Shown here: piece by piece, positions 30,959 to 34,593 of the stretch | Position numbering within the stretch: position 1 is the first letter of the stretch | How the letters are laid out: the number at the start of each line of letters is the position of its first letter | IMG/VR virus record: IMGVR_UViG_3300032242_000189 | Coordinates: 1 to 34,593 of that record | Reading direction: 5' to 3' (one strand) | Origin: a virus | Length of the DNA: 34,593 bases | The notes under the pieces: generated by a model | What the model saw: only the letters and a program-made list of their open reading frames with translations | What the model was told of the DNA's origin: nothing | The model's database searches: none | Translations under genes and position numbers: made by a program

Positions 30959-31038
30959 TAGCCCCGCCATGCCAAAAGAATGGCAAACATTACGCCAATG
31001 GCGATAGCGGCTAAACAGTCAAGGATTTGTTCTTTCAT
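30958..31038 (-). CDS. 26-residue hydrophobic peptide
   Basis: A very short gene starts at ATG 31036-31038 with AGAAAGACAAATT upstream and ends at TAA 30958-30960. The product begins MKEQILDCLAAIAIGVMFA and is one probable transmembrane helix with a short basic end. It overlaps the 30797 gene as TAATG. The ribosome site and coupling support it, but so short a frame could be accidental. Function unknown. Confidence 0.45.
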   Translation of the reverse strand: MKEQILDCLAAIAIGVMFAILLAWRG

Positions 31039-31052
31039 AATTTGTCTTTCTA

Positions 31053-31066
31053 GGGGCCGAAGCCCC
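31053..31066 (-). other. GC-rich hairpin with TTCG loop
   Basis: On the minus strand GGGGC-TTCG-GCCCC forms a very stable 5-bp stem capped by a UUCG-type loop. It lies between the stop of the gene at 31074 and the start at 31038. No T run follows, so it is probably an mRNA stabiliser or partial terminator rather than a full one. Confidence 0.6.
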
Positions 31067-31073
31067 GTTTGGT

Positions 31074-31277
31074 TTATTGTGTGCAGCTAGTGCAATTGCA
31101 AGGAATGATGTCGGTCTTGGCGGCTTGGCGCAATTCCATCATGGTGTCATAGCCCCGTGTATGAACCAAGTCATCATCAAAGCGGAAGCCATTTGGCAAG
31201 TTGAGGATGTAGCTCATTTCATCTTCGCTGTGACCGTCTACATCTACGTCACGCGCAACATTCAATTTGTATTTCAT
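31074..31277 (-). CDS. Small early leftward protein, unknown
   Basis: The 67-residue protein (MKYKLNVARDVDVDGHSEDE at the start) is acidic in its first half and ends IPCNCTSCTQ, a CxCxxC cluster that may bind metal. It is the first gene of the leftward arm, 44 bases downstream of the promoter's predicted start, so it should be made early. AAGAAAGTAAGTT precedes the ATG. No family is recognised. Confidence 0.65.
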   Translation of the reverse strand: MKYKLNVARDVDVDGHSEDEMSYILNLPNGFRFDDDLVHTRGYDTMMELRQAAKTDIIPCNCTSCTQ

Positions 31278-31326
31278 AACTTACTTTCTTAAAAGACCCC
31301 TGCGGAATTGCTTGGGGCATGAATGA

Positions 31327-31354
31327 ATTATAAGGCAACTTATACATCATGCAA
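31327..31354 (-). promoter_or_regulatory. Leftward early promoter
   Basis: On the minus strand TTGCAT (31354-31349) and TATAAT (31332-31327) lie 16 bases apart, a strong sigma-70 type promoter directed toward the recombination operon. Transcription would begin near 31320. The 14-bp palindrome 31330-31343 overlaps the -10 box, so binding there would block it. The 5' leader also has a weak CCCC/GGGG hairpin (31297-31317) followed by TCTTTT, which could attenuate early transcripts. Confidence 0.75.
31330..31343. promoter_or_regulatory. Candidate operator O1 (ATAAG-N4-CTTAT)
   Basis: Perfect 14-bp inverted repeat ATAAGGCAACTTAT. Read on the minus strand it is ATAAGTTGCCTTAT followed by AAT, which completes the -10 box TATAAT. 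The same arrangement recurs at O2 (31408) and O3 (33950), pointing to one DNA-binding protein, most simply the Cro-like product of 31431. Confidence 0.65.
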
Positions 31355-31392
31355 GTCTTTTTTTAAATTATTTTGTCAGGACAAACCCTAAG

Positions 31393-31424
31393 TTGCATGA
31401 ATACAACATAAGTCAGGTTATACT
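31393..31424 (+). promoter_or_regulatory. Rightward promoter for the Cro-like gene
   Basis: TTGCAT (31393-31398) and TATACT (31419-31424) face right. The gap is 20 bases, longer than ideal, so this promoter is likely weaker than the leftward one or needs help. TATACT ends only six bases before the ATG at 31431, so transcription would start at or next to the start codon and the mRNA would be nearly leaderless. Confidence 0.55.
31408..31421. promoter_or_regulatory. Candidate operator O2 (ATAAG-N4-GTTAT)
   Basis: ATAAGTCAGGTTAT is a near-palindrome with eight of its ten arm bases symmetric. It overlaps the -10 box of the rightward promoter exactly as O1 overlaps the leftward one. A nearby CTAAGTTGCATGAA (31389-31402) shares TAAGTTGC with O1 and may be a weaker third contact in the same region. 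Confidence 0.55.
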
Positions 31425-31430
31425 TGTCTC

Positions 31431-31640
31431 ATGGAAAAATCTACCGCCATCAGGCTTGCAGGGTCACAAACCAAGTTAGCCGCCATTCTTGGCATCAGCC
31501 AGGCAGCAATTGCACAATGGGGCAATGACGTTCCCGTTATGCGTATCTATCAACTCAAAACACTCAAACCCAAATGGTTCAAACTAGAGAAAACATCTTT
31601 GCCGCCCTTGCCCACGGCCCCAGAACAACAGCACAATTGA
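31431..31640 (+). CDS. Cro-like helix-turn-helix repressor
   Basis: The 69-residue protein has the size and layout of lambdoid Cro. A helix-turn-helix lies at about residues 12-31 (SQTKLAAILGISQAAIAQWG), followed by VPVMRIYQLKTLKP typical of Cro-like proteins. It would bind as a dimer to short palindromes and repress early promoters; ATAAG-N4-(C/G)TTAT sites flank it. There is no CI-type gene nearby, so it may be the main early regulator. No Shine-Dalgarno sequence lies before the ATG, consistent with a leaderless message. Its last 67 bases overlap the next gene. Confidence 0.82.
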   Translation: MEKSTAIRLAGSQTKLAAILGISQAAIAQWGNDVPVMRIYQLKTLKPKWFKLEKTSLPPLPTAPEQQHN

Positions 31641-31915
31641 TGGAAGAATTAGGCGTATCAAAAAGTGCCGCCAACTACTACAGGCGACAGCTAGAAAAAG
31701 ATGGATTGATAGAGGAAAAAGGCACTAAAGCACTGGATCGTGGATTTGGCTGCGAAACCATCTGGGGTCTGGTTGTGGCTAAAAAGGCGGTCAATGCTTT
31801 TGATTGGCGAAATTGGGAAACTCAATGCCACCAGAGCGCCAGAGAAATTGCGTTCAACAACAGAAATCATGTTCCAAGAACAGATGGACGGATTATTGTG
31901 TACAGCAAAGCGTGA
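31574..31915 (+). CDS. Winged-helix protein (MarR/ArsR-like), putative regulator
   Basis: The 113-residue protein opens with a winged-helix motif: RENIFAALAHGPRTTAQLME (about 5-24), ELGVSKSAANYYRRQLEKDG (about 25-44, recognition helix), then LIEEKGTKALDRGF for the wing. Such proteins bind DNA and regulate phage or host genes. It starts inside the Cro-like gene in another frame (67-base overlap) with no Shine-Dalgarno sequence, so it is probably translated by coupling. Its C-terminal half has no recognised family. Confidence 0.75.
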   Translation: MVQTRENIFAALAHGPRTTAQLMEELGVSKSAANYYRRQLEKDGLIEEKGTKALDRGFGCETIWGLVVAKKAVNAFDWRNWETQCHQSAREIAFNNRNHVPRTDGRIIVYSKA

Positions 31916-31938
31916 TATGATATTTTGAAACACGGCTA

Positions 31939-32013
31939 GGTACGAAGTCATGAGCGTACCGAAAAGCGAACTCCCCGCCTGCCGAGGTTTCTTTCAGGGA
32001 GATTTGCGGAGTT
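31939..32013 (+). promoter_or_regulatory. Structured leader of the replication gene, two alternative folds
   Basis: The leader first forms a hairpin, GGTACG (31939-31944) with CGTACC (31955-31960). Then CTCC at 31971-31974 can pair in two ways. AACTCC (31969-31974) pairs with GGAGTT (32008-32013), which contains the GGAG ribosome site of the ATG at 32020 and hides it. Alternatively CTCCC (31971-31975) pairs with GGGAG (31997-32001), leaving the ribosome site free. Mutually exclusive helices of this kind mark translational switches. No ligand-binding motif known to me is present. Confidence 0.6.
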
Positions 32014-32019
32014 GCTTTA

Positions 32020-32772
32020 ATGCACTATTACCAGTTCAACATTGGTGACTATGTTAGTCACACACGGCATTTGTCGCCTATTGAAGACATTGCCTATCGC
32101 CGACTTCTTGATGCTTACTATCTTAGCGAACGCCCGTTGAACTCTGGTTTAACGTCCGTTGCTCGTCAGATAGGAATGCGAGAGCATGAAGACGAAGTGG
32201 GTTTGGTTCTAAACGAATTTTTTGTTTTGGGCGAAGATGGTTGGACAAGCAATCGTGCAGACAAAGAAATTGCACATTTTCATTCCAAAATAGAGCAGGC
32301 TTCACGCGCTGGCAAGGCATCCGCTGAACGCAGGTCTAACGCCCGTTCAACGGACGTTCAACCAACCAATAACCAAGAACCAATAACCAATAACCAAGAA
32401 CCAATTATTAAAGAAGGTAAACCTTCTATGTCGGGAAGTACCTTCCCTCCTTGCCCTTACAAGGAACTTTTAAACCTTTGGGGAAAGCATTTGCCCCATT
32501 TGACTCAACCAAGGTCATGGGAGGGTACAAGGCAGGCTAACATGAGACAGCGTTGGCATCAAGCAGGCAGGCCATCAGCGTATTCGCCTGAGGGCTACAC
32601 AACAACCGAAGCGGGAATCAAATGGTGGGATTCGTTTTTTAACTACATTGCAAACGACACATCATTGGCTAACGGTTTTGAAACCAAAGGCCGGACATGG
32701 CGACCAGATCTTGAATGGATAGTAAACGCAACAAATTTTCAAAAAATCATTGATGGGAAATATTCAAAATGA
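32020..32772 (+). CDS. DUF1376 (YdaU-like) phage replication protein
   Basis: The 250-residue protein starts HYYQFNIGDYVSHTRHLSPI and EDIAYRRLLDAYYLSERPLN, the characteristic opening of the DUF1376 family, found at the position of the replication initiator O in lambdoid phages. A linker made of TNNQEPI repeats (about residues 116-129) separates it from a C-terminal part (FPPCPYKELLNLWGKHLPHL). In lambda O the comparable linker region holds the origin, and tandem 7-bp repeats lie here too (32366-32407). The start is set by GGAG eight bases upstream. No helicase, primase or polymerase gene is present, so the protein probably recruits host replication machinery. Confidence 0.85.
   Translation: MHYYQFNIGDYVSHTRHLSPIEDIAYRRLLDAYYLSERPLNSGLTSVARQIGMREHEDEVGLVLNEFFVLGEDGWTSNRADKEIAHFHSKIEQASRAGKASAERRSNARSTDVQPTNNQEPITNNQEPIIKEGKPSMSGSTFPPCPYKELLNLWGKHLPHLTQPRSWEGTRQANMRQRWHQAGRPSAYSPEGYTTTEAGIKWWDSFFNYIANDTSLANGFETKGRTWRPDLEWIVNATNFQKIIDGKYSK
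32366..32407 (+). repeat. Six tandem 7-bp repeats (iteron-like), candidate origin
   Basis: The repeats read CCAATAA, CCAAGAA, CCAATAA, CCAATAA, CCAAGAA and CCAATTA without gaps. Three heptamers equal seven codons, so the protein shows a TNNQEPI repeat. A 19-base stretch, CCAATAACCAAGAACCAAT, occurs twice 21 bases apart. The following sequence is AT-rich. Position inside the replication gene matches lambdoid origins, where initiator-binding iterons lie within O. It could also be only a repeated linker peptide. Confidence 0.6.
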
Positions 32773-32993
32773 CATTTGCTAAACCTAATCAAAAACCTGA
32801 AGAAAAAGAAGTTTATTCGTCTTATTGCTCAGTGCCTGGTTGTCCAAACTTGTGGGCCGTACAAATTGACAGACCTATGTGCAGCCATCATCAATGGTCA
32901 AATACTGAAAAGCCAAGAAAACCACCAATCTTAGCAAATTACCCAAGAAAAGTTAAAACTATTACCGCATGGTATGACGAGGTGAAATTTTGA
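32769..32993 (+). CDS. Small zinc-finger-like phage protein
   Basis: The 74-residue protein has a zinc-binding pattern, YCSVPGCPNLWAVQIDRPMC (Cys20, Cys25, Cys38) then SHHQW (His40/41). Small proteins of this type are common in the replication/nin regions of phages. Function unknown, but nucleic-acid binding is plausible. It overlaps the replication gene (ATGA) and the next gene (TTGA). Confidence 0.7.
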   Translation: MTFAKPNQKPEEKEVYSSYCSVPGCPNLWAVQIDRPMCSHHQWSNTEKPRKPPILANYPRKVKTITAWYDEVKF

Positions 32994-33190
32994 CTTATGA
33001 ACAAGCCCAAAGAATCCTTGACCGCACCCAAGAAGGTTGGCAATTTAGCGAATTTGTCATTCTCAGAGCGCTTGAACTTACGGGAGACTATGAGCCAAAT
33101 GGAAGCGGTGGAGTGGAAGAAACGTTACCGCAAGAAAGCAATGGAGGAGGGCAACGGCGAAGCCTACCATTGGTGGCTAACCGTGATTGA
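32990..33190 (+). CDS. Small phage protein of nin-like region, TTG start
   Basis: The 66-residue product (MTYEQAQRILDRTQEGWQFS at the start, then EFVILRALELTGDYEP) matches the general form of small phage proteins found between replication and recombination genes. The start is TTG in a TTGA overlap with the upstream stop. The last third, after GDYEP, is Gly/Gln-rich and less like the first part. It overlaps the 33090 gene by 101 bases in another frame, so part of its 3' end may be read-through of what was once a shorter gene. Confidence 0.55.
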   Translation: MTYEQAQRILDRTQEGWQFSEFVILRALELTGDYEPNGSGGVEETLPQESNGGGQRRSLPLVANRD

Positions 33191-33272
33191 AGACATTGGT
33201 AAGCGCAGAAGCTTGAAAGCCGCACAGAACTTGCGTGATCGCATGAACAATTTAAAGGAAACAAATGATTAG
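33090..33272 (+). CDS. 60-residue basic phage protein
   Basis: The product (MSQMEAVEWKKRYRKKAMEE at the start) is basic and helical and contains GEAYHWWLTVIEDIGKRRSL and a C-terminal AQNLRDRMNNLK. Small proteins with this EWKxRYRKKAM ... WWLTVIxDI layout recur in nin-type regions. GGGAG lies three bases before the ATG at 33090, which I prefer over an in-frame ATG 31 codons upstream that lacks family-like sequence. It overlaps the next gene by 8 bases. Function unknown. Confidence 0.6.
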   Translation: MSQMEAVEWKKRYRKKAMEEGNGEAYHWWLTVIEDIGKRRSLKAAQNLRDRMNNLKETND

Positions 33273-33534
33273 ACGCGCCGCCCGAGTGGATGCTAACCAA
33301 GCCCAGGTTGTTTCAGCGCTTAGAGCCGCTGGCGCTTACGTTTGGATTATTGGCCTGCCAGTTGACCTTTTGGTCGGCTACAAGAACCACAGTTGGTTAA
33401 TGGAAGTTAAAGATGGGCCTAGAAAGCGTTTAACGGCCCTACAAGAGGACTTTTTTAAGAATTGGTGCGGAGGTACGTTGTGCCGTGTTGACGGCCCTGA
33501 AGCGGCTTTAAGAATGATTGGGGTAGTTGAATGA
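33265..33534 (+). CDS. PD-(D/E)XK nuclease, Holliday-junction-resolvase-like
   Basis: The 89-residue protein has the short PD-(D/E)XK core: VDLLVGYKNHSWLMEVKDG (about residues 33-51), with Asp34, Glu47 and Lys49 as the expected active site. The N-terminal RRAARVDANQAQVVSALRAA is typical of small resolvase- and VRR-NUC-like phage enzymes. It probably resolves or trims branched DNA during recombination and packaging. It is coupled to NinB by a TGATGA-type junction (4-base overlap, 33531-33534). Confidence 0.78.
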   Translation: MIRRAARVDANQAQVVSALRAAGAYVWIIGLPVDLLVGYKNHSWLMEVKDGPRKRLTALQEDFFKNWCGGTLCRVDGPEAALRMIGVVE

Positions 33535-33953
33535 TTTTCCACCTACAAAACCCCGAACAAGCCAGCGCAGTTATGGCAAAGATCTGGCCTAAGGTAAAGG
33601 ACACTTTGAGAGCCGGAAAAGCCTTGCGGATGGAGATTAAAGCGGAATCCCGTAGTGACGAGCAGAACGCAAAGTATCACGCCATGTTGTCAGAGATTGC
33701 TGTCCAAGCGCAACACTTGGGTGCTAAATGGGATGCGGAATCTTGGAAACGCTTTCTTGTCTATGAATTTTGCAAACAGCTAGGCCTGCCGCAGGGTCAG
33801 ATTGTGCCCTCGCTTGATGGCAGTGGCATTGTACAACTTGGCTTGCAAACACGCGATTTCTCTAAAGAGCGAGCAGCAGAGTTCATAGAGTTCCTTGAGG
33901 CCTGGGCAGCAGACAAAGAAATTATTTTTAAAAATGTTGCACAAAACCTATAA
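33531..33953 (+). CDS. ninB: NinB-like recombination mediator (Orf family)
   Basis: The 140-residue protein fits NinB, which in lambda (146 residues) binds single-stranded DNA and helps RecA-type or Red recombination past SSB. Family phrases are EIKAESRSDEQNAKYHAMLS (about 46-65), then GAKWDAESWKRFLVYEFCKQ and SGIVQLGLQTRDFSKERAAE. It overlaps the resolvase-like gene and lies directly before promoter 33937-33966, so it ends the first part of the rightward operon. Confidence 0.88.
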   Translation: MIFHLQNPEQASAVMAKIWPKVKDTLRAGKALRMEIKAESRSDEQNAKYHAMLSEIAVQAQHLGAKWDAESWKRFLVYEFCKQLGLPQGQIVPSLDGSGIVQLGLQTRDFSKERAAEFIEFLEAWAADKEIIFKNVAQNL

Positions 33954-33966
33954 GTCTGCTTATAAT
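33937..33966 (+). promoter_or_regulatory. Internal rightward promoter with operator O3
   Basis: TTGCAC (33937-33942) and TATAAT (33961-33966) are 18 bases apart, a good sigma-70 type promoter pointing into the small genes at 34002 and, after the join, 99-1213. The 14-bp palindrome ATAAGTCTGCTTAT at 33950-33963 overlaps the -10 box exactly as at the two promoters of the control region. Transcription should start near 33973, and the first gene has its own GGAG ribosome site. Confidence 0.72.
33950..33963. promoter_or_regulatory. Candidate operator O3 (ATAAG-N4-CTTAT)
   Basis: Perfect inverted repeat ATAAG-TCTG-CTTAT. It shares ATAAGT and TTAT with the minus-strand reading of O1 and with O2, and like them is followed by A(A/C)T to complete the -10 box. 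Its distance from the control region, about 2.5 kb, makes chance agreement in sequence and placement unlikely. Confidence 0.65.
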
Positions 33967-34001
33967 TCAACCATGCCCATTTGGGTCTTTTTGGAGAAAT
34001 C

Positions 34002-34199
34002 ATGATCTTTAACGCGCAACTTGAACAAAAAATCGTATCAGTGCATTGGCTGTACGAAGAAGATAAAACAGGCATCTACAACTCGTTTGTTGACAAGGTA
34101 ATTTACGAAGGCGTTGACGTAGCGCCAATCTTGCCAGATGAGGTGTTAGATATGCTTGATTCTGAGGGGCATAGTCGTTTGGAGCAATCCAATGACTAA
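34002..34199 (+). CDS. Small acidic phage protein, unknown
   Basis: The 65-residue protein (MIFNAQLEQKIVSVHWLYEE at the start) is acidic with a C-terminal ILPDEVLDMLDSEG helix. GGAGAAATC precedes the ATG at 34002; the longer in-frame TTG start is rejected for this reason. It is the first gene after the internal promoter. Its last bases overlap the next gene by 8. No function is recognised. Confidence 0.65.
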   Translation: MIFNAQLEQKIVSVHWLYEEDKTGIYNSFVDKVIYEGVDVAPILPDEVLDMLDSEGHSRLEQSND

Positions 34200-34362
34200 A
34201 CTTTTTGCTGCCATAGCTTTTTTTGGCTTGGCCTACTTTATCCCGCCAATCAGCCAAATGATTGACTTACATCCCGAATGTTCAGTGGCTACTTTTAGCC
34301 CTGACTTGACGCAAAAACAAAAGGCATTTTGCCGTGGATGGAACAAAAATGGACAAAAATAA
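34192..34362 (+). CDS. Small membrane or secreted protein
   Basis: The 56-residue protein starts MTKLFAAIAFFGLAYFIPPI, a hydrophobic N-terminal helix with a basic residue before it, consistent with a membrane anchor or signal peptide. The rest (HPECSVATFSPDLTQ and KAFCRGWNKN) has two cysteines that could form a disulfide outside the membrane. GGAG lies eight bases before the ATG. The start overlaps the previous stop. Function unknown; an exported accessory protein is possible. Confidence 0.6.
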   Translation: MTKLFAAIAFFGLAYFIPPISQMIDLHPECSVATFSPDLTQKQKAFCRGWNKNGQK

Positions 34363-34414
34363 TTGGCCTGACAACTGGCCTTTCCCACCTTATCCTTTGA
34401 GGAGTAAAGCATGA
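34349..34414 (+). CDS. 21-residue Pro/Trp-rich peptide (tentative)
   Basis: A very short frame starts at ATG 34349, inside the end of the previous gene, and ends at TGA 34412-34414 overlapping the next ATG (ATGA). The product starts MDKNNWPDNWPFPPYP and is unusually rich in Pro and Trp. The coupling at both ends suggests a real gene, but the ribosome site (GGATGG) is weak and the length is too short to judge. Confidence 0.35.
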   Translation: MDKNNWPDNWPFPPYPLRSKA

Positions 34415-34593
34415 CTGGATGGCGTAAACAACAAATTCTTGAAATGGCGGCAATGGCTGGCATCCCATTCTGGGGATCTAGTGAATTGCTAGAAAATTTT
34501 GAAGCCTTTGCCAAGCTGGTGCGTGAAGATGAGCGTGAGGCGCTTACCCCACGTTGTTGGACTCAAGAAATGAATGATGCTTGGAACAAATCA
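34411..34593 (+). CDS. 5' part of small phage protein that spans the genome join
   Basis: Translation starts at ATG 34411 with TTGAGGAGTAAAGC upstream, a strong ribosome site. The frame runs off the end at residue 61. Once the 45-base overlap is removed it continues from base 46 to the TGA at 100-102, giving 79 residues. The N-terminal part (TGWRKQQILEMAAMAGIPFW) has an amphipathic helix, and EAFAKLVREDEREALTPRCW follows. Function unknown. Confidence 0.78.
   Translation, partial: MTGWRKQQILEMAAMAGIPFWGSSELLENFEAFAKLVREDEREALTPRCWTQEMNDAWNKS
34549..34593. repeat. Terminal overlap, right copy (circular contig join)
   Basis: These 45 bases equal bases 1-45. Removing one copy closes the genome into a circle of about 34,548 bases with one intact gene across the join. 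Confidence 0.9.

Noticed and set aside
31389-31402. CTAAGTTGCATGAA as a full extra operator
   Set aside because: It shares only one arm with O1 and is not symmetric, so it is mentioned only as a possible weak contact.
32997-33089. Longer N-terminus for the 33090 gene
   Set aside because: The added residues are unlike the rest, and GGGAG lies just before the ATG at 33090.
34373-34388. GGCC-N8-GGCC as a terminator before 34411
   Set aside because: Only a 4-bp stem without a T run, lying inside the coupled small genes.
1-34593. CRISPR array, tRNA, rRNA, insertion sequence or attachment site
   Set aside because: No regularly spaced identical repeats, no cloverleaf with a CCA end, no transposase, integrase or long inverted repeats were found. 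The only spaced repeats are within coding genes.

Overview
This window looks like the complete genome of a small tailed bacteriophage of the P22-like podovirus type, about 34.5 kb. Bases 1-45 are repeated exactly at 34549-34593, and one gene reads through that join. The molecule is therefore circularly assembled, with about 34,548 unique bases. Head and tail genes belong to P22-type families (Sf6/P22-like terminase, P22-type portal, scaffold and coat, and gp4- and gp10-like tail accessory factors). The recombination genes (Erf, YqaJ exonuclease, NinB, YbcO-like) and the DUF1376 replication gene suggest a host in the Pseudomonadota. Nothing in the sequence fixes the host genus. I found no integrase, CI-type repressor, tRNA, rRNA, IS element or CRISPR array.

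The genome has two transcription arms that diverge from a 153-bp control region at 31278-31430. The leftward arm (minus strand, 31277 down to 1660) carries, in transcription order: small early genes, Erf annealing protein, YqaJ-type exonuclease and a putative small SSB-like protein; a cluster of small genes including a GroES-like co-chaperonin; terminase small and large subunits, portal, scaffold and coat; three small head or decoration candidates; two tail fibres and a tailspike, with two small DUF7936-like partners; gp4- and gp10-like tail accessory proteins; a third fibre, a cupin and three ejection-protein candidates, one with an N-terminal M15 peptidase domain; then holin candidates, a GH108 lysozyme, a GNAT acetyltransferase and a metallophosphoesterase.

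The rightward arm (plus strand, 31431 to the end and on through 1-1670) carries a Cro-like repressor, a winged-helix protein, the DUF1376 replication protein, small nin-type genes, a PD-(D/E)XK nuclease, NinB and a chain of small coupled genes ending in a YbcO-like HNH-fold protein. The arms converge at about 1173-1670, where the opposing genes overlap slightly.

The main findings are regulatory. Three promoters carry the same 14-bp palindrome (ATAAG-N4-(C/G)TTAT) overlapping the -10 box, at both divergent promoters and at a third promoter near 33950. The DUF1376 gene has a leader RNA that can fold two mutually exclusive ways, one hiding the ribosome binding site. The same gene contains six tandem 7-bp repeats in the position where lambdoid phages carry origin iterons. 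Most genes are tightly packed with ATGA or TAATG overlaps. No gene-free stretch exceeds about 170 bp; the two longest are 29239-29408 and 31278-31430.
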